From positions 186,001 to 250,000 of the forward strand of contig NZ_JBAWJZ010000001.1 in the NCBI RefSeq assembly GCF_043876835.1: a stretch of DNA of 64,000 nt. Reading direction: 5' to 3'. The position numbers and the translations under genes were made by a program. The stretch comes from Yeosuana sp043876835 (GTDB taxonomy: Bacteria; Bacteroidota; Bacteroidia; Flavobacteriales; Flavobacteriaceae). The notes below the pieces were generated by a model. That model saw only the letters and a program-made list of their open reading frames with translations. It was not told the origin of the DNA and made no database searches. The stretch's first letter is position 1; every line of letters begins with the position of its first letter. Shown here one piece after another: positions 8,198-15,727 of this stretch.

Positions 8198-8763
8198 TTT
8201 TTATTTTTTAATAGTTTGTCAATATGTTTTACAGCTAATTCTAAACGTTCTTTTTTATCACCTTTTAATAATACATAAGGTCTATTATATTTTATTAAGG
8301 CATTTTCAAAAGCTTTAAACATTAGCTCTCTTTCATCGGGTTTGTCGCGTAAATCGTCAGCTTCCCAAGGCGTGTCAATATACGTCAAAAAATATAAATC
8401 GTAAGTATTTTCCAACGCATATTTTTCTAAAATAGGATCGCATGAACCGGTATAATATGCTTCTGAATACACCTTGGTTTCCAACAAATCTGTATCACAA
8501 ATTAATACGGTATCTGTTTTTTTAGATAGCTTATTTTCTAAAAACATTTGACCTTCTGCAATTGGAAGTAAATCATCTGGTTCGCAAGTTTTACGTTCTT
8601 CATTCCACTTGTTTTGAAGATATTCGCGCGCATATTCTGGCACCCAAATGGAATTATAATACCTTGCCAAATGATTGGACAACGTTGTTTTACCAGTAGA
8701 TTCTGGTCCAAACAAAACTATCTTTATACAGTTTGACGGTTGTTGTCTAAGCTTTTCTTCCAT
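8194..8763 (-). CDS. NadR-like P-loop kinase (ribosylnicotinamide kinase family; thiamine kinase possible)
   Basis: The 189-residue protein has a Walker A motif GPESTGKTTL at residues 19-28, followed by VPEYAREYL and later an ICDTDLLETKVYSE block, the pattern of the kinase domain of NadR. It lacks the NadR adenylyltransferase and DNA-binding domains. By family it would phosphorylate nicotinamide riboside. However, its gene overlaps that of a PnuC-type transporter by 40 bases and lies next to a YkoF-like thiamine-binding protein, upstream of a TPP-controlled receptor, so a vitamin B1 kinase role is an alternative. Substrate is not decided by the sequence. Confidence 0.82.
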   Translation of the reverse strand: MEEKLRQQPSNCIKIVLFGPESTGKTTLSNHLARYYNSIWVPEYAREYLQNKWNEERKTCEPDDLLPIAEGQMFLENKLSKKTDTVLICDTDLLETKVYSEAYYTGSCDPILEKYALENTYDLYFLTYIDTPWEADDLRDKPDERELMFKAFENALIKYNRPYVLLKGDKKERLELAVKHIDKLLKNKK

Positions 8764-9362
8764 GCGATATATCCTTGAATTGCTAATATAGTAAAGATTA
8801 AATACTGAAGTGATAACATGCCTAAACCTCTATAAGCATAAAGTGGAATAGTAATCAAATCTGCAATAATCCAAAGCGTCCAATTTTCTAATTTTTTAAT
8901 CGCCATATACCACATGGCCGTAAAGAAAATACCAGATGTGACTATATCAATATAATTGGGAATTTGTAACGTATAATCAAATCCTTTATATACAAAATAG
9001 GTGACAATCATGGTCAATACAAATAACAAAACGCCTATTTGTTTTTCTTTTAAAGTCGTTCTTGAAATAGGCACTACAAACTTGTTCTCTTTTTTTCTCG
9101 ACCAGTTCCACCAACCATAAACACTCATAATGGAATAATATAAATTCATCATCATATCACCAAAATACTCACTAATATAAAGAAGATATACCGTTATAAC
9201 AGTACAGATAAGTCCTGTTGGATACACCAAAATATTTTCTTTTTTGGCATACCAAACACTCATAATACCAAATACAAAAGCTATAGCTTCTAAAACTATT
9301 TGATAAGTTGGTGCATCATGATAAGGATCTATGAAAAAATCAAAAATGTGGTTCATAATCAC
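8724..9362 (-). CDS. pnuC: PnuC/PnuT family vitamin transporter
   Basis: The 212-residue protein has about seven hydrophobic helices and the family pattern (YSIMSVYGWWNWSRK near residues 78-92, then a C-terminal ...YLIFTILAIQGYIAWKKSL). PnuC proteins are facilitators for nicotinamide riboside; the PnuT subgroup carries thiamine. Trapping comes from phosphorylation by a partner kinase, here encoded by the overlapping downstream gene. The upstream neighbour, a thiamine-binding protein overlapping by 23 bases, favours the thiamine-type reading, but I cannot separate the subgroups by eye. Confidence 0.88.
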   Translation of the reverse strand: MIMNHIFDFFIDPYHDAPTYQIVLEAIAFVFGIMSVWYAKKENILVYPTGLICTVITVYLLYISEYFGDMMMNLYYSIMSVYGWWNWSRKKENKFVVPISRTTLKEKQIGVLLFVLTMIVTYFVYKGFDYTLQIPNYIDIVTSGIFFTAMWYMAIKKLENWTLWIIADLITIPLYAYRGLGMLSLQYLIFTILAIQGYIAWKKSLDNNRQTV

Positions 9363-9600
9363 TTCTATCTGTTTTTACTATTTTCATGGTTAAAACAGCA
9401 ATATCGGTTCCTTCAAAAGAGGTTTTAATAGCTTCTGTAAGAAATGGCATCAATGCATCAAAGTCACCATAAATTTGTGTACTCAATGGATTTTCTAAAA
9501 CGGTGAATTTTGAAGCCCTTAATGTTTTTATAAAACTGATAACATGTGTTTCATAATCATTTTGCAACGGTGACAAGGTTAAATCTACTGATATTTTCAT
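9340..9600 (-). CDS. YkoF-like thiamine/hydroxymethylpyrimidine-binding protein
   Basis: The 86-residue protein has the pattern of the thiamine-binding ferredoxin-like fold seen in YkoF and relatives: VDLTLSPLQNDYETHVISFI near the start, then LENPLSTQIYGDFDALMPFL. YkoF binds thiamine or its HMP moiety. It has no signal peptide, so it acts in the cytoplasm. It overlaps the PnuC-like transporter gene by 23 bases and the GGGP-synthase gene by 1 base, and the TPP-riboswitch receptor lies downstream. This is the strongest sequence reason to tie the cluster to thiamine. Confidence 0.8.
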   Translation of the reverse strand: MKISVDLTLSPLQNDYETHVISFIKTLRASKFTVLENPLSTQIYGDFDALMPFLTEAIKTSFEGTDIAVLTMKIVKTDRSDYEPHF

Positions 9601-10331
9601 TATTTGATTTTCTTTATTTGTTCAAAAAACAATTCATCTTTTTCAAAAGCCGTACCAATTACTACTAAATCGGCTCCTGATTGATAAGCGTTTTCCAATT
9701 GGTTAATGTTTGTTATACCTCCACCAACAATAAGTGGAATTTTCAATTCTCTCTTAACAGAACTTATAATATCTGTTGTTATTGGTTCTAAAGCTCCACT
9801 ACCGGCTTCTAAATAAATAAGTTTCATTCCCAACAATTCTCCAGCTTTAGCTGTGTCGACTATTTTTTGAATGTTACTTCTAGAAATTGGTTTTGTTTCA
9901 GTAACCTTTTCAACACTGGTTCTTTTGCCATTTTCAATAAGAATGTAGCCTGTTGGAATAACTTCTAAATTTGTATTTCTTAATTCTGAAACAGATTCTA
10001 CATGTTTTCCAATTAAATATTCAGGGTTTCTCCCAGAAATTAAAGATAAAAATAAAAGCGCATCAGCATTATCAACTATTTGATTAATAGTACCAGGAAA
10101 CAAAACCACTGGTAATTTTGTATGGCTCTTTATTTCTGCAACAATTTTTTTTGTTACATTTTCTTCAATAGTACTTCCGCCAACAAAAATGTGCGTTGCT
10201 ATTGAACTGTTTACCTTTTTGATAAAACTGGAAATATCACTAAAAACTATCTTTTCAGGATCTATTAAAACAGCAAATAACTTATGGTTATTTTTTACTG
10301 AAGTCTTTATTTTTTTATAAATACTTGTCAT
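9600..10331 (-). CDS. Geranylgeranylglyceryl/heptaprenylglyceryl phosphate synthase family protein
   Basis: The 243-residue TIM-barrel protein shows the GGGPS/PcrB pattern: LFAVLIDPEK near residue 18, FVGGSTI, VVLFPGTINQI, SLISGRNPEYLIG, then IYLEAGSGA and IVGGGI for phosphate binding. The enzyme joins a prenyl diphosphate to sn-glycerol-1-phosphate by an ether bond, the first step of archaeal-type lipid synthesis. Homologues are known in Flavobacteriia, where the product's use is unclear. The gene is tightly packed between the phosphopantetheinyl transferase gene (0 bases) and the thiamine-binding protein gene (1-base overlap). Confidence 0.9.
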   Translation of the reverse strand: MTSIYKKIKTSVKNNHKLFAVLIDPEKIVFSDISSFIKKVNSSIATHIFVGGSTIEENVTKKIVAEIKSHTKLPVVLFPGTINQIVDNADALLFLSLISGRNPEYLIGKHVESVSELRNTNLEVIPTGYILIENGKRTSVEKVTETKPISRSNIQKIVDTAKAGELLGMKLIYLEAGSGALEPITTDIISSVKRELKIPLIVGGGITNINQLENAYQSGADLVVIGTAFEKDELFFEQIKKIK

Positions 10332-10958
<627 letters not shown>

Positions 10959-10981
10959 TTAATATTCTGAAAGTTATTAGT

Positions 10982-10989
10982 TATCTTTG
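10982..10989 (+). promoter_or_regulatory. ahcY -7 promoter element
   Basis: TATCTTTG matches TAnnTTTG exactly and lies 33 bases before the ATG at 11023. A TTG inside this element is in frame with ahcY but would lie in the promoter, which argues for the ATG start. Confidence 0.7.
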
Positions 10990-11009
10990 CAGCAAAAATT
11001 TCTGAAATA

Positions 11010-11038
11010 CAAATATACTAATATGAACACAAAAACAA
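11010..11038 (-). promoter_or_regulatory. Promoter for the phosphopantetheinyl transferase operon
   Basis: Minus-strand TTG (11038-11036), 18-base spacer, TATATTTG (11017-11010). It fits the Bacteroidota sigma-A-type promoter. It overlaps the ahcY leader and start codon, so the two divergent transcripts overlap at their 5' ends. Confidence 0.6.
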
Positions 11039-12339
11039 TTGCTTACGTTCCTAATAAGGTAAAAGATATATCACTAGCTGCTTGGGGAAGAAAAGAGATT
11101 GAATTAGCCGAAGCAGAAATGCCTGGATTAATGAGTCTTCGTGAAGAATACAAACATTCTCAACCACTAAAAGGTGCCAGAATTGCAGGCTGTTTACACA
11201 TGACCATTCAAACAGCTGTTTTAATTGAAACCCTACAAACTCTTGGTGCAGAAGTAACTTGGAGTTCATGTAATATTTTCTCAACCCAAGATCAAGCCGC
11301 TGCTGCGATTGCCGCTGCCGGAACTGCAGTTTACGCATGGAAAGGAATGAATGAAACCGAATTTGACTGGTGTATTGAGCAAACGCTTTTCTTTGGCGAA
11401 GAAAAAAAACCGTTAAACATGATTCTTGATGATGGTGGCGATTTAACCAATATGGTTTTTGACCGTTATCCAGAATTGATTTCCGGTATCAAAGGTTTAA
11501 GTGAAGAAACAACTACAGGCGTTCACAGATTATACGAACGTATGAAAGAAGGAACTTTACCAATGCCTGCAATTAATGTGAATGATAGTGTTACAAAAAG
11601 TAAATTTGACAATAAATACGGATGTAGAGAAAGTGCTGTAGATGCTATTAGAAGAGCTACCGATGTAATGCTTGCTGGTAAACGTGTAGTAGTTTGTGGA
11701 TATGGCGATGTTGGTAAAGGTACAGCCGCTTCCTTTAAAGGTGCTGGTAGTATTGTAACAGTCACCGAAATCGATCCAATATGTGCACTACAAGCTGCTA
11801 TGGATGGTTTTGAAGTGAAACGTTTAGAAAGTGTTGTTGGCAATGCAGATATCATTATTACAACAACAGGAAATAAAGATATTGTACGTAGCGAACATTT
11901 TGAAGCTGTAAAAGACAAAACTATTATTTGTAACATAGGGCATTTTGATAATGAAATTGATATGGCTTGGTTAAACAAAAATTATGGTCATACTAAAAAT
12001 ACTATCAAACCACAAGTTGATAAATACACTATTAACGGAAAAGATATTATTATTTTAGCCGAGGGTCGTTTGGTGAATTTAGGTTGTGCAACAGGACATC
12101 CAAGTTTTGTAATGAGTAACTCTTTTACAAACCAAACATTGGCTCAAATTGAGTTATGGACAAATAGTGAAGCTTACGGAAACGAAGTATATATGCTGCC
12201 AAAACATTTAGATGAAAAAGTAGCAAAATTACACTTAGCAAAAATTGGTGTGGAATTAACAGAACTCCGTAAGGATCAAGCCGATTATATTGGTGTAACA
12301 GTTGAAGGACCATTCAAACCAGAATATTACAGATATTAG
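11023..12339 (+). CDS. ahcY: Adenosylhomocysteinase (S-adenosyl-L-homocysteine hydrolase)
   Basis: The 438-residue enzyme hydrolyses S-adenosylhomocysteine to adenosine and homocysteine, clearing the product of methylation reactions. Seen in the sequence: the substrate-binding region LHMTIQTAVLIETL, the NAD+-binding Rossmann motif GYGDVGKG near residue 228, and the family C-terminus FKPEYYRY that completes the active site of the neighbouring subunit. The ATG at 11023 is chosen because the in-frame TTG at 10987 lies inside the -7 promoter element. A strong terminator follows. Confidence 0.98.
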   Translation: MNTKTIAYVPNKVKDISLAAWGRKEIELAEAEMPGLMSLREEYKHSQPLKGARIAGCLHMTIQTAVLIETLQTLGAEVTWSSCNIFSTQDQAAAAIAAAGTAVYAWKGMNETEFDWCIEQTLFFGEEKKPLNMILDDGGDLTNMVFDRYPELISGIKGLSEETTTGVHRLYERMKEGTLPMPAINVNDSVTKSKFDNKYGCRESAVDAIRRATDVMLAGKRVVVCGYGDVGKGTAASFKGAGSIVTVTEIDPICALQAAMDGFEVKRLESVVGNADIIITTTGNKDIVRSEHFEAVKDKTIICNIGHFDNEIDMAWLNKNYGHTKNTIKPQVDKYTINGKDIIILAEGRLVNLGCATGHPSFVMSNSFTNQTLAQIELWTNSEAYGNEVYMLPKHLDEKVAKLHLAKIGVELTELRKDQADYIGVTVEGPFKPEYYRY

Positions 12340-12347
12340 AATATCTT

Positions 12348-12374
12348 GTCATGTTGAACTTGTTTCAGCATCTC
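12348..12374. repeat. Fragment of a dispersed intergenic repeat
   Basis: The sequence GTCATGTTGAACTTGTTTC followed by AGCATCTC is a unit I recognise from memory as a common intergenic repeat in Bacteroidota genomes, usually present as an inverted pair. Only one arm is seen here, between the ahcY stop and its terminator. That it is repeated elsewhere in this genome cannot be checked from the window. Confidence 0.5.
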
Positions 12375-12387
12375 TTTTAAACAAAGA

Positions 12388-12416
12388 AACCCTTACAGAC
12401 ATGTGAGGGTTTTTGT
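12388..12416 (+). terminator. ahcY terminator
   Basis: Stem AACCCTTAC / GTGAGGGTT (one G-U pair) with a six-base loop, followed by a T-run. It lies about 50 bases after ahcY. Confidence 0.85.
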
Positions 12417-12450
12417 TTTCATTTAAAATTATTACATTCCATTAATAATT

Positions 12451-12915
12451 ATGGAATATAAAAAGCCTAAAATAATCGTCCCTCGCTTTAACGAAGCGTC
12501 AGGTTTTTATACCACAAAAAAACGCTCAAAAATTATGAGCAAGATTCGTGGCAAAAACACAAAACCTGAATTGTTGTTTAGAAAAGCACTATGGAAGAAA
12601 GGCATTCGCTATCGAATCAATTCCAAAAAACTTCCTGGAAAACCAGATATTTCCATTCAAAAATTTAGGCTTGCCATTTTTATTGATGGTGAGTTTTGGC
12701 ATGGTTATAACTGGAATGAACGTAAGGAAACCATAAACAGTAACCGCGGCTTTTGGATACCAAAGATAGAACGCAATATACAACGGGATGATGAAGTAAA
12801 CCAACTATTGGCAGATATGGACTATACCGTTTTCAGGTTTTGGGAACAGGAGATTAAAACCGATTTGCATAAATGCATTAATGATGTGTTGATTTTTTTA
12901 GATTGGAAGAACTAG
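12451..12915 (+). CDS. vsr: Very short patch repair endonuclease (Vsr family)
   Basis: The 154-residue protein has the Vsr pattern: RSKIMSKIRGKNTKPELLFRK at about residues 24-44, LPGKPDI with the metal-binding Asp, and FIDGEFWHGYNW with the active-site His. Vsr nicks next to T:G mismatches made by deamination of 5-methylcytosine. It normally pairs with a C5 cytosine methylase, but none lies in the window, so it is an orphan here. It has no clear operon partner. It may be a remnant of a restriction-modification locus or work with a methylase elsewhere. Confidence 0.9.
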   Translation: MEYKKPKIIVPRFNEASGFYTTKKRSKIMSKIRGKNTKPELLFRKALWKKGIRYRINSKKLPGKPDISIQKFRLAIFIDGEFWHGYNWNERKETINSNRGFWIPKIERNIQRDDEVNQLLADMDYTVFRFWEQEIKTDLHKCINDVLIFLDWKN

Positions 12916-12922
12916 TTTTTAT

Positions 12923-12954
12923 AAAAACAAAACCCTTTCTGAAAACAGAAAGGG
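12923..12954 (-). terminator. Terminator of the rplU-rpmA operon
   Basis: Perfect 9-bp stem CCCTTTCTG / CAGAAAGGG with loop AAAA at 12933-12954. On the minus strand it is followed by TTTTGTTTTT. It may also stop vsr transcription. Confidence 0.9.
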
Positions 12955-12980
12955 CTTATATTTTTTAAGAAAAATGTTTC

Positions 12981-13241
12981 TTAAGCTTCAAAAGGCTCAA
13001 TAGAAACGTATGATTTGTTGTCTTTTTTCTTAGTAAATTTTACAACGCCATCAACTTGAGCGTGTAATGTATGGTCTTTTGAAGAATATACGTTTTCACC
13101 TGGGTGATGAGTATTTCCTCTTTGCCTAACGATAATGTTTCCAGCTATTGCAGCTTGACCACCAAAAATCTTAACTCCTAAGCGTTTTGATTCTGATTCT
13201 CTACCGTTTTTCGAACTTCCGACTCCTTTTTTATGTGCCAT
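12981..13241 (-). CDS. rpmA: Large-subunit ribosomal protein bL27
   Basis: The 86-residue protein has the full bL27 pattern, beginning MAHKKGVGSSKNGRESESKRLGV with the N-terminal arm that reaches toward the peptidyl transferase centre, then GGQAAIAGNIIVRQRG. No Firmicute-type N-terminal cleavage extension is present. It lies 25 bases downstream of rplU, the standard rplU-rpmA pair, and ends before a strong terminator. It is expected to be expressed from the rplU promoter. Confidence 0.99.
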   Translation of the reverse strand: MAHKKGVGSSKNGRESESKRLGVKIFGGQAAIAGNIIVRQRGNTHHPGENVYSSKDHTLHAQVDGVVKFTKKKDNKSYVSIEPFEA

Positions 13242-13266
13242 TTTATTTCGATTTTAGATTTTAAAA

Positions 13267-13797
13267 TTAACTTAAAGCAGCAATTAAATCAGCTTTTTTC
13301 ATTGCAGAAATTCCTTCAATTCCTTTAGCTTTTGCCATCTCTTTTAATTCAGCGACAGTTAAACTGTTTAAATCTTGAGTAGCTTCAACTTTAGCAGTTG
13401 GTTTAGCTTCTGCTTTAGGCGCAGCAACTTCAACTTTTGGTTCTGCTTTTACTGTTGCTTTTGCAGGAGCAGCTTTTTTAGCTCCAGAAGCAGCAATACT
13501 TTCAATGATAATTTCTGTTAAAGATTGACGGTGACCATTTTTTACACGGTATCCTTTACGTCTTTTCTTTTTGAAAACTATAACTTTATCACCTTTAAGG
13601 TGCTTTAAGACTTTTGCTCCTACTTGAGCTCCGTCTATAGCTGGGGCGCCTACAGTTACTTTTTCACCATCACCAATAAGAAGAACATTATCAAAAGCTA
13701 CTTGCTTTCCTTCTTCAGTTTGTAAACGGTGAACAAAAACTTTTTGGTCTTTTACAACTTTAAATTGTTGCCCTGCTATCTCTACAATTGCGTACAT
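13267..13797 (-). CDS. rplU: Large-subunit ribosomal protein bL21 with a C-terminal extension
   Basis: Residues 1 to about 104 are a normal bL21 (E. coli bL21 is 103 residues), including KKKRRKGYRVKNGHRQ. A low-complexity Ala/Lys/Pro/Val linker follows at about 105-142. The last 34 residues (LNSLTVAELKEMAKAKGIEG and on) look like a small helix-extended-loop-helix (HeH/SAP or Rho N-terminal-like) fold often used to bind nucleic acid. Extensions of this kind occur in Bacteroidota bL21, but their role is not established as far as I know. The best promoter match in the window lies upstream. Confidence 0.96.
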   Translation of the reverse strand: MYAIVEIAGQQFKVVKDQKVFVHRLQTEEGKQVAFDNVLLIGDGEKVTVGAPAIDGAQVGAKVLKHLKGDKVIVFKKKRRKGYRVKNGHRQSLTEIIIESIAASGAKKAAPAKATVKAEPKVEVAAPKAEAKPTAKVEATQDLNSLTVAELKEMAKAKGIEGISAMKKADLIAALS

Positions 13798-13837
13798 AGC
13801 GTAACGTTTTATTAATTAAATTATTTAAAAATGAGTG

Positions 13838-13868
13838 CAAATATACTGCTAATAAATTAATTTACAAA
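13838..13868 (-). promoter_or_regulatory. rplU-rpmA promoter (full consensus)
   Basis: Minus strand TTTG (13868-13865), exactly 19 bases, then TATATTTG (13845-13838). This is the textbook Bacteroidota promoter (TTTG-N19-TAnnTTTG). The leader to the ATG is about 35 bases. Confidence 0.85.
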
Positions 13869-13872
13869 CGTT

Positions 13873-14325
13873 TTATTTTTTTTGGGGAATATTTCCACTG
13901 TTTTTAAAAAATTGCATTACTGTTAAGGTTGCAACAACAGTAGTTGTAAAGCCCATAATGGCTACAATAAAGGTTACCATACCATTGTTAATATCAAAGT
14001 TTCCCTGTAAAGAATTTAATAATTGGGGAAGAAAATCTTGATTTACTTCGGTTGAATAAAACAAAAAGAAAAACGTAAACACAATAGTTGCTGTTCCGCC
14101 TGTAATAAGCCCTGTTGTAAATCCATTTGTGTAATTAAAGAGTTCTTTTTGTTCCAATTTAAAAATCCGAACTGCTTCATAAATACCATAGGTTGTAATT
14201 CCAGCATTAAGGAAACTATAAACAGGATTCGTTTGTTTGTCAAACATTGCTAACACCAAAAAATAAGCAATTAAAATGGCGCTTGTAACAAGACCATATC
14301 TAATGGGAAGGATTATTTTTTTCAT
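13873..14325 (-). CDS. DUF4199 family membrane protein
   Basis: The 150-residue protein has four hydrophobic segments (about residues 8-28, 34-50, 70-92 and 118-140), the layout of the DUF4199 family of Bacteroidota inner-membrane proteins. The first loop and the segment LEQKELFNYTNGFTTGLITGG are typical. No catalytic motif is seen and the function is unknown. It stands alone, upstream of rplU on the same strand but before the rplU promoter, and divergent from the metal-binding lipoprotein gene. Confidence 0.8.
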   Translation of the reverse strand: MKKIILPIRYGLVTSAILIAYFLVLAMFDKQTNPVYSFLNAGITTYGIYEAVRIFKLEQKELFNYTNGFTTGLITGGTATIVFTFFFLFYSTEVNQDFLPQLLNSLQGNFDINNGMVTFIVAIMGFTTTVVATLTVMQFFKNSGNIPQKK

Positions 14326-14496
14326 AATTATTTCAATTGTTTTATTAAATATCAGAAAAATAAATTAGATAAAATAATTTATATAATTTTAAAAGTTTGC
14401 TAATGAATAGTTTACAATACTTTAAATCATTTTCAATTATTAAATTAATTTGAGCAATAAAAAGTGTGTTTGTAATATTAAAACCCCATTATTTAG

Positions 14497-14504
14497 TATT
14501 TTTG
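14497..14504 (+). promoter_or_regulatory. -7 promoter element of the metal-binding lipoprotein gene
   Basis: TATTTTTG matches TAnnTTTG, 26 bases before the ATG. A TTTG lies at 14469-14472 but the 24-base spacer is longer than usual. Confidence 0.55.
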
Positions 14505-14530
14505 TAGATAATTTTTTAATTTTAATTTAA

Positions 14531-15094
14531 ATGAATACCATTAAAAACATCATAGCTATTTTAGTTGTGGTTTTGTTTTCTGTTAGCTGTAAAAACGAAA
14601 CGAAACCTGAAGTTAAAACCATTGAAGTTGAGAATGCTTCAAATGCTACAAAAGAAACTGATCCGAATGCTACTTATGCAAAAGCAGAATTCACCATTGA
14701 AGGTATGACTTGCGCCATAGGTTGTGCTAAAACTATTGAAAAGAAAATTTCTGGAATGGATGGTGTAAAATCTGCAACTGTAGATTTTGATCGTAAATTA
14801 GCCATGGTTGAATATAATGAAGCTAAAGTCACACCTGCTTCTCTTGAAGAAACAGTGGCAAAAGTGGCTGATATTTACAAGGTAAGCGATATGAAAACCG
14901 TTGATGCCTTTTCTACCGCTAACAAAGAATGTACTGCTAAATGCAACCCAGACTGTACAAAAAAAGATTGTGCGGATTGCAAAGCAAAAGCTGAAGCTTG
15001 TAAAGCAAATTGTGCCAATAAAACTGAGGCTGAAAAAATGGCTTGTGCAAAAGACGGTCAAAAATCTTGTTGTGCTAATAAATCTAAAGCATAA
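14531..15094 (+). CDS. Lipoprotein with heavy-metal-associated (HMA) domain and Cys-rich tail
   Basis: The 187-residue protein has a lipobox ending at Cys20 (LFSVSC), then an HMA domain at about residues 50-115 with GMTCAIGC (Cys61 and Cys65). The spacing is CxxxC rather than the classical CxxC of copper chaperones. The last 55 residues hold ten cysteines in C-x3-C and C-x2-C spacings with many lysines, like a small metallothionein. A periplasmic or outer-membrane copper or other soft-metal buffer is the likely role. It stands alone with its own promoter and a strong terminator. No copper ATPase lies nearby. Confidence 0.85.
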   Translation: MNTIKNIIAILVVVLFSVSCKNETKPEVKTIEVENASNATKETDPNATYAKAEFTIEGMTCAIGCAKTIEKKISGMDGVKSATVDFDRKLAMVEYNEAKVTPASLEETVAKVADIYKVSDMKTVDAFSTANKECTAKCNPDCTKKDCADCKAKAEACKANCANKTEAEKMACAKDGQKSCCANKSKA

Positions 15095-15111
15095 TAATTG
15101 TTTAAACATAT

Positions 15112-15144
15112 AAAAAAAGCTTCTCAAAATGAGAAGCTTTTTTT
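15112..15144. terminator. Bidirectional terminator
   Basis: Perfect inverted repeat AAAAAAAGCTTCTC, loop AAAAT, then GAGAAGCTTTTTTT. It serves the HMA lipoprotein gene (+) and gldD (-). Confidence 0.92.
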
Positions 15145-15727
15145 ATTTCCATCTAACAGTTTCCATGATATGCCTTATATCTTTTTCCAAATATTTTGCA
15201 GCAGGAAAAATAGAATCATAATTTGGTTTGGCATAAAAATATAAAGAACCAGTTAAAAAATGTTGGGTACTATCTGTTAGGTAAAATTGTGATTGTGATG
15301 CAGCATTCCCACCTACTTCATAAAACATACCATATACATTATTAAGCTTATTAATATATTCATTTTCATTTATTTCATCGGCTTTACTAGTATGCTTTTG
15401 GGTAAAATTTTGTGCGTCTTTTAAGAAAGCTATCAAATTATCTCGGTTATTATCTATTGATTTGTAGGTTAAATATATGGTTCCCTTTAGCTCAGAATAC
15501 TCAATGTTTATAGCATAGCTTTGAGTAGTACTTTTAAGATTTTTAGAAGTAATTTTATTAGCTAACTTATTTGCCTCAAAAGAAAAAGGCACTGCATTAA
15601 CTTCTGTTTTTATATAATTTGCCTCTGGATATTGTAACCGCAAATAGCCTTTGGGTTTAGGAACAATATCATCATTACATGCTATACAAAAAACAAATAT
15701 TAAACTTAAAAAATAAAACTGCTTCAT
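15143..15727 (-). CDS. gldD: Gliding motility lipoprotein GldD
   Basis: The 194-residue lipoprotein has a signal sequence with a cysteine at residue 17 (FCIAC), followed by the GldD hallmark PKPKGYLRLQYPEA. GldD is one of the proteins required for gliding in Flavobacterium johnsoniae. Its biochemical role is not known. Its start overlaps the end of gldE by 4 bases, the conserved gldE-gldD arrangement. Length agrees with the known GldD (about 190). Confidence 0.95.
   Translation of the reverse strand: MKQFYFLSLIFVFCIACNDDIVPKPKGYLRLQYPEANYIKTEVNAVPFSFEANKLANKITSKNLKSTTQSYAINIEYSELKGTIYLTYKSIDNNRDNLIAFLKDAQNFTQKHTSKADEINENEYINKLNNVYGMFYEVGGNAASQSQFYLTDSTQHFLTGSLYFYAKPNYDSIFPAAKYLEKDIRHIMETVRWK

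Noticed and set aside
10987..11022. In-frame TTG as the ahcY start
   Set aside because: The codon lies inside the TATCTTTG promoter element, and family members begin near the ATG at 11023.
11523..11978. Antisense reading frame inside ahcY
   Set aside because: Its sequence is a shadow of the strongly conserved ahcY frame and has no independent promoter or known similarity.
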